Of a stretch of DNA of 9,451 nt, positions 1 through 7,218 are shown piece after piece. Position 1 is the stretch's first letter. The number at the start of each line of letters is the position of its first letter. The notes under the pieces were generated by a model. That model was not told the DNA's origin, did no database searches, and saw only the letters and a list, made by a program, of their open reading frames with translations. A program made the translations under genes and the position numbers. The DNA is from Planctomycetaceae bacterium (GTDB lineage Bacteria > Planctomycetota > Planctomycetia > Pirellulales > Thermoguttaceae), in contig JAITKS010000041.1 of assembly GCA_031278315.1 (NCBI GenBank), positions 1 to 9,451 on the forward strand. The letters are read 5' to 3'.

Positions 1-58
1 CGACACAACAACCGGCAACAATAACTAAAATAAAACAAAAAATATCCGCCGCTATCAT
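1..58 (-). CDS. Possible 5' end of a membrane or lipoprotein gene (partial)
   Basis: An ATG at 58-56 on the minus strand opens a frame that stays open to the left edge and encodes MIAADIFCFILVIVAGCCV. The residues from position 6 on are strongly hydrophobic, like a signal sequence or first transmembrane helix. VAGC at residues 14-17 resembles a lipobox, but the n-region has an Asp and no Lys or Arg, which argues against a lipoprotein; an ordinary membrane segment is as likely. An in-frame stop lies at 79-77, so this is the only ATG available. No Shine-Dalgarno sequence is visible, but most genes here lack one. Only 19 codons are seen, so the family cannot be named and chance is possible. Confidence 0.35.
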   Translation of the reverse strand, partial: MIAADIFCFILVIVAGCCV

Positions 59-177
59 AATACTTGAATCGGTAATTTAATAATTGATAAGTCTGTAATC
101 ATTCGCACAAAAAATAAAAATAATATTGCTCGTAATATATCAGCGGAATATTTTTTTTGACAGGATAAACAGGATTA

Positions 178-212
178 GTGGTTAGTGGTTAGTGGTTAGT
201 GGTTAGTGGTTA
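178..212. repeat. Heptanucleotide tandem repeat, GTGGTTA x5
   Basis: Five perfect head-to-tail copies of GTGGTTA lie inside the left-edge inverted-repeat element, preceded by ATTA and followed by GTTCGC. The array pairs imperfectly with CACTAACAACTAA at 252-264, so it also forms part of the inner stem. Copy number is likely to vary between strains by slippage. Confidence 0.85.
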
Positions 213-354
213 GTTCGCATGCGGAGATTAGTACCGGCTATAAGTTCGAATCACTAACAACTAATTGATGGTTTCAAGTTTTGATTCTTTTTAATTTATC
301 ATTTAAAAATCCTGTCAATCCTGTAATCTTGTAATCCTGTCAAAAAAACAAAAC

Positions 355-378
355 TAAAAATGCGGTCGAGACGGCCGC
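355..378 (-). terminator. Terminator-like hairpin after the nitroreductase gene
   Basis: Read on the minus strand, the stem GCGGCCG (378-372), loop TCT and stem CGACCGC (368-362) is followed by ATTTTTAG and then a further T-rich run down to 342. It lies about 60 bases past the nitroreductase stop codon, where a Rho-independent terminator would be expected. In this orientation the stem carries one C-A mismatch, which weakens it. It is also the GC-rich cassette of a dispersed repeat, so any terminator role may be incidental. Confidence 0.35.
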
Positions 379-436
379 GTTCCCGAGAACAAACAATTAT
401 TCCACTGATATATTACATCTTATTTCTAATTATTTA

Positions 437-1234
437 TCATAACCATTTTACTTTTACTTCAGGTCTTGGCGGGATTTTTTGATACGATTCACACCCGATA
501 TTACCTAACATCAGACTTGCATAAATTTCTTCATTTCTGCTTAAACCTAGCCACTTGTTTATGTCATGATCTTTTTGCGCAACAGTAATGAAATATCCAG
601 CCCAACACGTTCCTAATCTCATCGCTGCGGCACAATAATCGAAAGTCTGCATAGCAATTGCACAATCTACAGCAGCCCACGCAGCATTCGCTTCAGTATA
701 TGCTGCAACCACACATGGCGCACCTCGAAAAATTGGGTCTAATCCTTTATCCCATGCTTCAAGCATCTCATCCATTCCCTTCAACAGCCGAAACCAATTT
801 ATAACAAGACCGCCAAGCTCAACTACTTTCTCCCGACCATTGATTATTAACCACCTTACCGGTAAACGATTTTTCGCCGTCGGTGACCAACGAACCGCAT
901 TAAGTAACTGCTCTATCTGATAACGCTCTACCGGAACCCCAGAATACGTACGAATAGAACGGCGCTTTTGAACAAGTGAAATTATATGCTCAAGCCGCGG
1001 AAAAACACCTTCCGTAAAAATATCACAATCTGCACCATCAAGACCATTTACCGAAATCGCATTTACCGGACATATTGCTATACAATGATTACACGAAATA
1101 CAACGTTCCGCTCCGCCTTCCGCTAAACCCGCACAGTCCAACGAAGATTTACGCATAAAAACACGCGACGGACACGAAAGAATACATCGACCGCAACGTA
1201 CACACTTAAATCTGTCAATTTCTATCTTCGACAT
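437..1234 (-). CDS. Nitroreductase family protein with N-terminal 2[4Fe-4S] ferredoxin domain
   Basis: A predicted cytoplasmic flavin- and iron-sulfur-containing oxidoreductase of 265 residues. Residues 11-22 (CVRCGRCILSCP) and 45-56 (CISCNHCIAICP) are two full C-x2-C-x2-C-x3-CP cluster motifs. From about residue 82 a nitroreductase fold follows, with the FMN-phosphate motif RRSIRTY at 91-97, SPTAKNRLPVRWLII, and GAPCVVAAYT. The length fits ferredoxin-nitroreductase fusions. In these, electrons are thought to pass from ferredoxin-type clusters to FMN, but the physiological substrate is usually unknown and is not inferable here. The start is placed at the ATG at 1234-1232 rather than the GTG nine bases upstream, because an AAAGAG lies 8 nt before the ATG and overlaps the GTG. 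The gene looks visibly more GC-rich than sbcC: by hand count 661-720 has 32 G/C of 60, against 10 of 60 at 5221-5280. The fusion family is well supported; the reaction is not. Confidence 0.9.
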   Translation of the reverse strand: MSKIEIDRFKCVRCGRCILSCPSRVFMRKSSLDCAGLAEGGAERCISCNHCIAICPVNAISVNGLDGADCDIFTEGVFPRLEHIISLVQKRRSIRTYSGVPVERYQIEQLLNAVRWSPTAKNRLPVRWLIINGREKVVELGGLVINWFRLLKGMDEMLEAWDKGLDPIFRGAPCVVAAYTEANAAWAAVDCAIAMQTFDYCAAAMRLGTCWAGYFITVAQKDHDINKWLGLSRNEEIYASLMLGNIGCESYQKIPPRPEVKVKWL

Positions 1235-1242
1235 TAAATTCA

Positions 1243-1248
1243 CTCTTT
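1243..1248 (-). promoter_or_regulatory. Ribosome binding site deciding the nitroreductase start
   Basis: The minus strand reads AAAGAG at 1248-1243, then eight bases, then ATG at 1234-1232. The motif is a partial match to the anti-Shine-Dalgarno complement. It overlaps the in-frame GTG at 1243-1241, which therefore cannot use it. This is the only gene in the window with a recognisable ribosome binding site. Confidence 0.5.
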
Positions 1249-1333
1249 AATTTTCATCACACTTAATTTCAATTTAACTCGCATATCAGCCCGCCGCAAA
1301 AACAGACCGCTGCGTTACATTTATCGCAAAAAT

Positions 1334-3298
1334 TCATCTCACTGCCTGATTAGCATTGTCAAGCTGCAATAACAATTTACTCAAAATACCAGTTTGATCA
1401 AATTGCTTTATAGGATCATCATCAGCCGCCGCAAGATATTGTTTCGACTTCTCGTAAATTTTCTTTGCCGTTTCAATTTCATTTATGTCAATATACATTG
1501 CACAAATTGATGTGTATGTTAAAAACAACTGTTCTTTAATCATTGCTTCGGTTACTTCCGGTTCTTTTGTTTGCGTATTCAATTTTGAATTTGAATTAGG
1601 ATTATTTTTATCAGCCGTGAAATTATTTGCCGCAGCTGTTTCTTCCGATTCGAGTAGTACAAGCTCTTTCAATTGCATCAAATTTTTCACGCCGTCAAGA
1701 AATTTAACTGTTCTATCAATAGCGTCACGTACACCGTCGTAGTTTCCGAGTTCCAGATGAATTCTTGCTGTATTGTATTGATATTCGAGTATTTGTATTG
1801 GATTATCAAGTTTATCTATGTCGTTTAGAACTATCTGTGTTAGGTCATTAATTCCGTCCGGATTTAATATTTCTATCTGTTTTCGCAATATTGAAAAACC
1901 TGCAATTACACGTTCTAAATTATTTTCGATTTTTGCGAGTTTACTTGTTTCGGCGTTTAGTGCGGCTATTTTTTGTTTTTCTGTCTCTGTGTAATATGCA
2001 GCATTTTTCCCGACTACAGATTTCAAACCTGTTGCTCTGATACGTGCAAGAATCAAATATTGGTTTATGTGCATTTTATAATTCTTGTCTGAAATAGCGG
2101 CGATATCTTTCTCGGCTTCGCCGTATTTTTTATCGTCAATTTTATTCGCGATTAAAATCAGATTGTAACTTTCAACTGTTACAATATCGGTTTGAGCTTT
2201 GACTTGATCAATCAATTGAATAGCAGTTTCAGGACGCTTATTTTCGAGTAGAAACGAAATTGTATTTTGAATAAAAACTTTTTTTTGTTCTTCCGAGCTT
2301 GTTTGTTTTGATAATTCGATTAACTCTTCAACGGTTCCTTTCTTTGCGGTTTCGCGGCTTATTCCGACAACGATCATGTCTTTAACGATTGTTGTTTTAA
2401 TATTAATTAGTCCATCTTTTGCTTCTTTAATTCTGCCTTCTTCAGCTAGTGTTTGCAGGACTAATCCCCATAGTAAATCTTTCGTTTCTTGTGATTTCGT
2501 TTTTGCAATTTCTTTCATTACTTCGTCGTAAATTTTGTATTGAACCATAATGCGTAATATTGATTGCTTTATATTTCTTGATTCTAATTCATTGAGTTCG
2601 TCCGATTTTTTTAATGCGGTAATAAGAAAATTTTTCGCTTGATCAACTTTTCCTGATTTTGCTAAAACACGTCCGAGCTGCATTGCCGCAAGCGACTCTA
2701 GCATTGTATCTTTAACGATTCCAGCTCCCGTGTATGCAAGCTGCAGCAGATCAATAACTTCGTCAGGAATTGGTAATTTATTTTCTTCACGCTCATAAAT
2801 AATTTTTTCAGCAAGATCAAATTGAATCTGTACTTTTTCAATTGATTGAGCAAGATTATTTAACGTTACGTTAATTTGTTTATAATCGTTGATATTAGAT
2901 TGAGCTATCGCCAACAACTCGTAAAAATTATTTTTAACGGCTTCGTTTTTTAATTCTGGAATTAAATTTAATATCGACTTAATTGTATTTTGGGCGTATT
3001 TTTTATCTTCAAATTGTGTTTCAAAAGAGAGTAATTCAAAAAGTTTATTCAGTTTATTTTCCGGTCTAGTAATTTTTTCAGCGAGTTGATTTGCACGGTC
3101 TAACAGCTGTAATTGTGATTCCGAAACAATCAGCGGTTTCTTGACAATATTATCAGAAAAAACTGCAGAATTATTTGTTACGAAAAATAAAATCAACAGC
3201 AAAAACGATAAAACAAATTTATCGTAACGGTAAATGTAATGGTAAATCGATTTAAAAAATCGTGTAAACGCAGAGTAACAAGTTTGGTTCTTTGACAT
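1334..3298 (-). CDS. Secreted or membrane-anchored alpha-helical repeat protein, function unknown
   Basis: I do not recognise a named family for this 654-residue protein. It begins with a polar, basic stretch of about 26 residues, then a hydrophobic core at about 28-40 (FVLSFLLLILFFV) and a possible cleavage site near VFS-D at 46-49. It is thus exported or held by one N-terminal helix, with the bulk outside the cytoplasm. The rest is rich in Leu, Ala, Lys, Glu and Ile, and reads as successive amphipathic helices of TPR-like character, for example LAEEGRIKEAKDGLINI and LLENKRPETAIQLIDQV. No catalytic motif is visible. Around residues 550-580 lies a low-complexity linker rich in Asn, Thr, Ser and Lys, followed by a last helical block. 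The ATG at 3298-3296 is not preceded by a clear ribosome binding site. The gene ends about 99 bases before the nitroreductase start, so co-transcription is possible. A scaffold or protein-binding role is a guess from the fold alone. Confidence 0.75.
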   Translation of the reverse strand: MSKNQTCYSAFTRFFKSIYHYIYRYDKFVLSFLLLILFFVTNNSAVFSDNIVKKPLIVSESQLQLLDRANQLAEKITRPENKLNKLFELLSFETQFEDKKYAQNTIKSILNLIPELKNEAVKNNFYELLAIAQSNINDYKQINVTLNNLAQSIEKVQIQFDLAEKIIYEREENKLPIPDEVIDLLQLAYTGAGIVKDTMLESLAAMQLGRVLAKSGKVDQAKNFLITALKKSDELNELESRNIKQSILRIMVQYKIYDEVMKEIAKTKSQETKDLLWGLVLQTLAEEGRIKEAKDGLINIKTTIVKDMIVVGISRETAKKGTVEELIELSKQTSSEEQKKVFIQNTISFLLENKRPETAIQLIDQVKAQTDIVTVESYNLILIANKIDDKKYGEAEKDIAAISDKNYKMHINQYLILARIRATGLKSVVGKNAAYYTETEKQKIAALNAETSKLAKIENNLERVIAGFSILRKQIEILNPDGINDLTQIVLNDIDKLDNPIQILEYQYNTARIHLELGNYDGVRDAIDRTVKFLDGVKNLMQLKELVLLESEETAAANNFTADKNNPNSNSKLNTQTKEPEVTEAMIKEQLFLTYTSICAMYIDINEIETAKKIYEKSKQYLAAADDDPIKQFDQTGILSKLLLQLDNANQAVR

Positions 3299-3319
3299 TG
3301 TATTTTTAGATTGGTTTAA

Positions 3320-3345
3320 TGTTAAATGTTGATGTTAAATGTTGA
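3320..3345. repeat. 13-bp direct repeat, TGTTAAATGTTGA x2
   Basis: Two perfect adjacent copies end 22 bases upstream of the start codon of the minus-strand helical-repeat gene, within its presumed leader. They could be a slippage product or a protein-binding site; nothing in the sequence decides this. Confidence 0.7.
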
Positions 3346-3404
3346 CAGAATCGATATTGTCTTATGCAACATAGCCGATTCCTTTGAAACGAAAATTAAT
3401 ATTT

Positions 3405-3432
3405 AGAACGAAATCAAAAGTTGTTTCGTTCT
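3405..3432. promoter_or_regulatory. 9-bp perfect inverted repeat upstream of the helical-repeat gene
   Basis: AGAACGAAA at 3405-3413 and TTTCGTTCT at 3424-3432 are perfect complements separated by a 10-base loop. The dyad lies about 107 bases upstream of the helical-repeat start codon and about 200 bases after the sbcC stop. No T-tract follows on the minus strand, so a simple Rho-independent terminator is unlikely. It may be an operator or an incidental palindrome. Confidence 0.4.
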
Positions 3433-3531
3433 GCCGCAGATTTTCAACTGTTCATTCTTTACGTTTCGGTTATTGCCGTCTGCATAAATTCGAAAAACAG
3501 TTTTTATTTTTTTGATGATTTTTGATATTTT

Positions 3532-3553
3532 TTGATACATAGTTGATACATAG
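3532..3553. repeat. 11-bp direct repeat, TTGATACATAG x2
   Basis: Two perfect adjacent copies lie about 80-100 bases beyond the sbcC stop codon. They sit at the end of a run of TTTTTGAT-like words (3510-3535), which suggests local expansion by replication slippage. Confidence 0.65.
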
Positions 3554-3634
3554 TTTTTGAATCGTCTCCGAAAATTGTACAAAAATCATACGAGTAAGCA
3601 AATCTGAAAACGGCTTGTTTATTATATACGTGTT

Positions 3635-6600
3635 TTATTGTCCTTCAAGGGCGATTTCGATTCGGCTTTGTCCTTTTCCTTTTGGCAACACACGAATTTG
3701 TGAATTTATTCTTTGGCGGATCATTGGTACATGAGAAATTATTCCTATTTGTTTACCTGCGCGGCGTAAACTTTCTAACATGTTTAAGACAGCGTCGAGA
3801 GTTTGTTCGTCGAGAGTTCCGAATCCTTCGTCAAGGAACAAAGAATCGACTCGTATCCGCTCGCTCATCATCGACGATAATCCGAGTGCAAGAGAAAGAC
3901 TAACTAAAAAAATTTCACCGCCGGATAAATTTTTTGTCGTTCTTTTTATTCCGCCTTGATAATTATCAATCACGTCGAAAGAGAGTTCGTAGTTAGTTGT
4001 TTTTTCATCATCTTTGACGGCTGTTTGAGTCAGAAAGTATCGATTTGTAATTTTTGCGAGTTGTTCGTTGGCGTAAGTTATTAGTATTTGGAAAGTCATA
4101 TTTTGTACAATTTTGCTGTATTTCGCACCGTTTTGAGAACCGATTAACGTATTTAGTTTAGACCAGAGTTTGTGTTCGTGTTCCATAGTTTCAAATTCTT
4201 TTTTTCTGATTTTATATTCTTCATTTTTGCTGTTGTTTATGTTGAGTTTTTCTTTTAGTCCGCCGACTTGTTCTGAGTAATCTTTAATTTTTATGTCGAG
4301 TTCATTTTTTTCTTTTTGCAGGAGTTCAATATCTTTTTCGTTACAGAAATTATCTGATTGTGCGGTTTCGTTTTTTTGTATTTCATTATATTTTTTGATA
4401 TTTTCGTCTCGCAACGAGTTTAATCTTATCCGGTCTTCTTTGAGTTTAATTTCTATATTTTGCAATTCGTTAAATTTTTCCGGTTCGAGTCTTGCTGATA
4501 AAAAATCTGATTCCGTGTTGAATCCTTTTGAGTTGCAGCGGTCGTCAAAGATTTTTTTTGTGTTATTTACTTCGTTTTCGCGTTTCTTTTGTTCGTCGAT
4601 TAGAGTTTCGAGTTGATGAGTTAAATTATCGATTTTATTTTTTTTTGTTTGAACGATATTATTATTTTCGTCGAGATTTTTTGTTACATTTTTTAGAAGC
4701 GTATCATATTTTTTATCGGATTCGTCGGGGATTTCATCGCCGAATATTTTTAGCCGTTCTTCTTTTTGAGATTTTAATTTTTGTTCGGTTGAGTTGATTT
4801 CGTGTTCAGTCTTTTTGTTCTCTGATTTTATTTCTTGAATTTGGGCGGTAAGTTTTTGTATTTCCAAGTTTGTAAAATGAGATTTTTGAAGTTTTTCGTT
4901 TAGTTCTTTTTGTTCGTTATTTAATTTTTCGGTATTGTTGATTTGTTTTTTTATTTCATCGGCGAGATTATTAAGTCTTTTAATTTCGGTTTGGATAAGT
5001 TCTTTATTAGGAATTTTATCAATTTCGATTTCAAGAATATTTAAGTTATTTTTATTTGAATTTTCGGTTTGAGTTATTTGTTTATCGATTTGAAAGTAAT
5101 TTTTTTCGTCTTCGTTTTTATACTGTTGAAATTCATTGTACGATAAGTTTATGATTTGCGAGATCAAATTTTTATTATTTGTATTTTTAATTTCTAATCC
5201 GTCGAGTTCTCTTTTATTTGTTGAGAGTTCTTCATTTAATTGTTTAATTTTTTTATTTAGATTTTTAATATTTTTTTCGGCGGCAGTAATTTCTTTATCT
5301 TCATTTTCGAGTTTTGCGATTGATTCGTTTGCGTACGGATGTTCACAAGAACCGCACAAAGGGCATGGTTTACCTTTTTGGAGTTTAGAACGATGCTCTT
5401 CAAGATTTACGATTAGAATACGGAGTTGTTTTTTTTCGTTTAATTCATTGATATATTTTTCGGACAGATTTTTTTGTTCTTCGTGAAATTCGCATTGTTT
5501 TTCGAGTTGTTGAATTGAATCATTTAATGTTTGTATTTGTTTTTTGTTCTCTTGTTGTTCGCCGTAAATTGATTCGAGTTTGAGAATTGAGTCGAGCAGA
5601 TTTTCTTGTTTTTTTATTGAATCTCTTAATGTTTCACGTTTGTCGATTAGTTTTGAAATATCGCCTTGATTTAGAATTGAATTTCGTTCAGTTGTGATTT
5701 CGTTGATTTTTTGTTGCAATAAATCCGGTGTTTTTTCTTGTAAAATTTCAGCGAGATTTTTATTGAGTTCGTTTAATTCTTTTTCTAGTTTTTGGATTTT
5801 TTCTATTCTTTCTTTTTTATTGTTTTCTGATTTTGTTACGATAGAATTTAATTCAATAATTTTTTGATCTAAAGAACGTGCGGCGATAGAATTTTTTTTA
5901 TTTATATCGTAATTGATTTTTGTTTCTTCGTAAATTTTAGTTGTATTTTCAACGTTTCTTTGAGCTTCGGTTAGTTCGTTTTGAGCAATCGGCAGATTTA
6001 TTTTTATGTCTGTGTTTTTTTTAATTATTTCGTCTAGCAATTTTTTTTGGACAATATAATCATTGTACGCATAATTTATTTCGTTTGCATTTCGAGCGGC
6101 AGCTAGTTTGGCGTTATCATTCAAAAATTGAGTTTCGGCATCTTCGAGTGATTTAATGTTACGTTTAATCGTTTCGGATTCGTCTTGAATTTCTTTTAGC
6201 TTTTTATAATATGCGAGTGTGTTGGTAATAGAGATTTGTTTTTTCGAGAATAATTCGATTTCGTTATCTATTTTTTTAATTTCGTCATTGATAGTATTTA
6301 TTTCGCCGGCAGTTAGAATTTTGATTTTGTTTATTAGTTCTTTGTGCAGATTTAGGTTATTGTCTTTATCTTTGAATTTTTCGTAAACTTTTTTTGAAAT
6401 ATTTTTATAGATTTCAGTTCCTGTAATTTTTTCAAGTATTTCGGCTCTGTCGTTATTGTTGCTGTTTAGGAATTTTGCGAAATCGCCCTGTGCGAGCAAA
6501 ACGGATCGCGTAAATTGCGTGAAATCCAAACCGATAATTTGACGAATATTTTTTTTCACTTCGCTAATTTTATTGTGCAATAGAATTTTGTCTCCGTTTT

Positions 6601-6934
6601 CGGCACATCTATATATACTGTGTTTGGGGTCAGCAGATTTTTGAGTTTTATTGTGTTCCCAAATAGCGATATATCTTTCATTATGATTCGTCTCGAACTC
6701 AACTGATGCAGAACAATATTTTGTATTGCGGGACATAATATCATTATTAGAGCTGTTGATTTTGTCCAATCGCGGAGTTTGACCATACAACGCAAGACAA
6801 ACCGCATCAAGAATTGTTGTTTTACCGACTCCAGTAGGACCGACAATTGCAAATATCCCGTTGTCAGGAAATTGAATTTTTGATTCTTCGGTAATTGAAT
6901 TTAGGTTTTTAAATATAACAGATTTAATTTTCAT
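3635..6934 (-). CDS. sbcC: SbcC, ATPase/coiled-coil subunit of the SbcCD nuclease
   Basis: The SMC-like subunit of the SbcCD (Mre11-Rad50 type) nuclease, which with SbcD opens and cuts DNA hairpins and blocked ends. The 1099-residue length fits the family. The N-terminal ATPase half begins MKIKSVIFKNLNSI and carries Walker A GPTGVGKTT at 32-40 followed by ILDAVCLALYGQTPRL, a hallmark of SbcC. Long Lys/Glu/Asn-rich coiled coils flank a zinc hook, CPLC at 524-527 in KPCPLCGSCEHP, close to the protein's midpoint. The C-terminal half has the ABC signature LSGGE at 1003-1007, Walker B FLDEGFGTLDE with D1035 and E1036, and the switch histidine H1068 in IISHV. All catalytic residues are present, so the gene looks intact. 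The start matches the family and has no obvious Shine-Dalgarno sequence. Coding A-runs of 8-9 occur, for instance opposite 4552-4559 and 4638-4646. No sbcD lies beside it in the window, although the two genes are usually adjacent. Confidence 0.97.
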   Translation of the reverse strand: MKIKSVIFKNLNSITEESKIQFPDNGIFAIVGPTGVGKTTILDAVCLALYGQTPRLDKINSSNNDIMSRNTKYCSASVEFETNHNERYIAIWEHNKTQKSADPKHSIYRCAENGDKILLHNKISEVKKNIRQIIGLDFTQFTRSVLLAQGDFAKFLNSNNNDRAEILEKITGTEIYKNISKKVYEKFKDKDNNLNLHKELINKIKILTAGEINTINDEIKKIDNEIELFSKKQISITNTLAYYKKLKEIQDESETIKRNIKSLEDAETQFLNDNAKLAAARNANEINYAYNDYIVQKKLLDEIIKKNTDIKINLPIAQNELTEAQRNVENTTKIYEETKINYDINKKNSIAARSLDQKIIELNSIVTKSENNKKERIEKIQKLEKELNELNKNLAEILQEKTPDLLQQKINEITTERNSILNQGDISKLIDKRETLRDSIKKQENLLDSILKLESIYGEQQENKKQIQTLNDSIQQLEKQCEFHEEQKNLSEKYINELNEKKQLRILIVNLEEHRSKLQKGKPCPLCGSCEHPYANESIAKLENEDKEITAAEKNIKNLNKKIKQLNEELSTNKRELDGLEIKNTNNKNLISQIINLSYNEFQQYKNEDEKNYFQIDKQITQTENSNKNNLNILEIEIDKIPNKELIQTEIKRLNNLADEIKKQINNTEKLNNEQKELNEKLQKSHFTNLEIQKLTAQIQEIKSENKKTEHEINSTEQKLKSQKEERLKIFGDEIPDESDKKYDTLLKNVTKNLDENNNIVQTKKNKIDNLTHQLETLIDEQKKRENEVNNTKKIFDDRCNSKGFNTESDFLSARLEPEKFNELQNIEIKLKEDRIRLNSLRDENIKKYNEIQKNETAQSDNFCNEKDIELLQKEKNELDIKIKDYSEQVGGLKEKLNINNSKNEEYKIRKKEFETMEHEHKLWSKLNTLIGSQNGAKYSKIVQNMTFQILITYANEQLAKITNRYFLTQTAVKDDEKTTNYELSFDVIDNYQGGIKRTTKNLSGGEIFLVSLSLALGLSSMMSERIRVDSLFLDEGFGTLDEQTLDAVLNMLESLRRAGKQIGIISHVPMIRQRINSQIRVLPKGKGQSRIEIALEGQ

Positions 6935-7031
6935 CTTATAACCCGTTCCATCGCGGCAGGTAAGAAATCAACAATAATTTATAGTAGTGAATTTCTAAAA
7001 CCTAATGTAAAAATTTATTGTTAGAAGGAAC

Positions 7032-7048
7032 GCGGCCGTCTCGACCGC
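7032..7048. repeat. GC-rich hairpin cassette, inverted relative to the edge copies
   Basis: GCGGCCG-TCT-CGACCGC is the exact reverse complement of the cassette at 362-378 and differs by one base from that of 9411-9427. Read on the minus strand it forms a 7-bp stem with one U-G wobble and an AGA loop. The flanking GGAACGC and CAT also match the edge copies, so more than the stem is conserved. Confidence 0.75.
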
Positions 7049-7079
7049 ATATTTAAGCGTTTTGTTTACCAAACCGATA

Positions 7080-7094
7080 CAGGCAAGACGCCTG
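7080..7094. repeat. Second GC-rich hairpin cassette
   Basis: CAGGCAAGACGCCTG forms a short stem (CAGGC/GCCTG, extended by a G-U wobble on the minus strand). With its right flank it is the reverse complement of GGAACGCAGGCGTCTTGCCTG, matching the hairpin at 9359-9380 apart from the loop and one neighbouring base. Confidence 0.65.
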
Positions 7095-7142
7095 CGTTCC
7101 TCCTAATATTAGTTTTTAGAAATTCCCAGTAGATAATAATAA

Positions 7143-7191
7143 ACGTATCGTACTATAAATTCGTCAATCCGAAATTCATAGTACGGCACGT
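7143..7191 (-). terminator. Long hairpin after the isomerase gene, probable terminator
   Basis: On the minus strand the 22-base arm (7191-7170) pairs with the 21-base arm (7163-7143) around a 6-base loop. There are 21 base pairs including two G-U wobbles, one C-A mismatch and one bulged base. The wobbles pair only in the minus-strand RNA, which favours a role in the isomerase transcript. The hairpin starts about 28 bases beyond the isomerase stop codon and is followed by TTTATTATTATC, which is T-rich but not a run of T. A transcription terminator or an mRNA-stabilising 3' structure is the likeliest reading. Confidence 0.5.
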
Positions 7192-7218
7192 ATAGAAACG
7201 GCATTTGATTGTTAATTT

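Larger units (their letters stand above)
132..416. repeat. Nested inverted-repeat (MITE-like) intergenic element, copy 1
   Basis: The element is bounded by a 19-bp inverted repeat with one mismatch: GTAATATATCAGCGGAATA at 132-150 and TATTCCACTGATATATTAC at 398-416. Inside it, a perfect 15-bp inverted repeat (TTTTTTTGACAGGAT at 152-166, complement at 334-348) and a third, imperfect pair (TTAGTGGTTAGTG units at 175-212 against CACTAACAACTAA at 252-264) are nested, so one strand could fold into a long branched hairpin. A GC-rich stem-loop cassette at 362-378 sits in the right arm. No reading frame of note is present. The same ends and cassette recur at 9223-9451. Termini without a transposase suggest a non-autonomous mobile element, but no clear target-site duplication is seen. 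Confidence 0.6.
3299..3634. other. Intergenic spacer between sbcC and the helical-repeat gene
   Basis: This 336-base stretch has no convincing reading frame. It holds three small structures: two 13-bp tandem copies of TGTTAAATGTTGA at 3320-3345, just upstream of the helical-repeat gene; a hairpin at 3405-3432; and two 11-bp tandem copies of TTGATACATAG at 3532-3553, the latter next to a T-rich tract with repeated TTTTGAT. The promoter of the downstream minus-strand gene should lie here, but I see no good -35/-10 pair. Confidence 0.6.
6989..7125. mobile_element. MITE-like element with 18-bp terminal inverted repeats
   Basis: GAATTTCTAAAACCTAAT at 6989-7006 and ATTAGTTTTTAGAAATTC at 7108-7125 are inverted repeats with one mismatch, bounding 137 bases between the isomerase and sbcC genes. 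Nested inside are AGGAACGC (7026-7033) and its complement GCGTTCCT (7094-7101), and two GC-rich hairpin cassettes (7032-7048 and 7080-7094). AGTAG at 6983-6987 and 7128-7132 could be a target-site duplication if the element's ends extend by one or two bases. No protein is encoded. The structure suits a non-autonomous transposable element, but no related transposase is present in the window to confirm it. Confidence 0.5.

Noticed and set aside
178..212. Heptamer array considered as a CRISPR or origin iteron array
   Set aside because: There are no spacers between units, so it is not CRISPR. Seven-base units without DnaA boxes or a replication gene do not support an origin.
236..262. GTTCGAATC, like a tRNA T-loop
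   Set aside because: The flanking bases do not form a T-stem, and no acceptor, D or anticodon arms can be built around it.
4293..5486. Several Phe/Ser-rich plus-strand open frames
   Set aside because: They lie wholly within sbcC and mirror its Lys/Glu/Asn-rich coiled coil; they have no independent features.
6556..6852. A 98-residue minus-strand frame within sbcC
   Set aside because: It overlaps the Walker A-encoding part of sbcC in another frame, has no motif or ribosome binding site, and is a shadow of the real gene.
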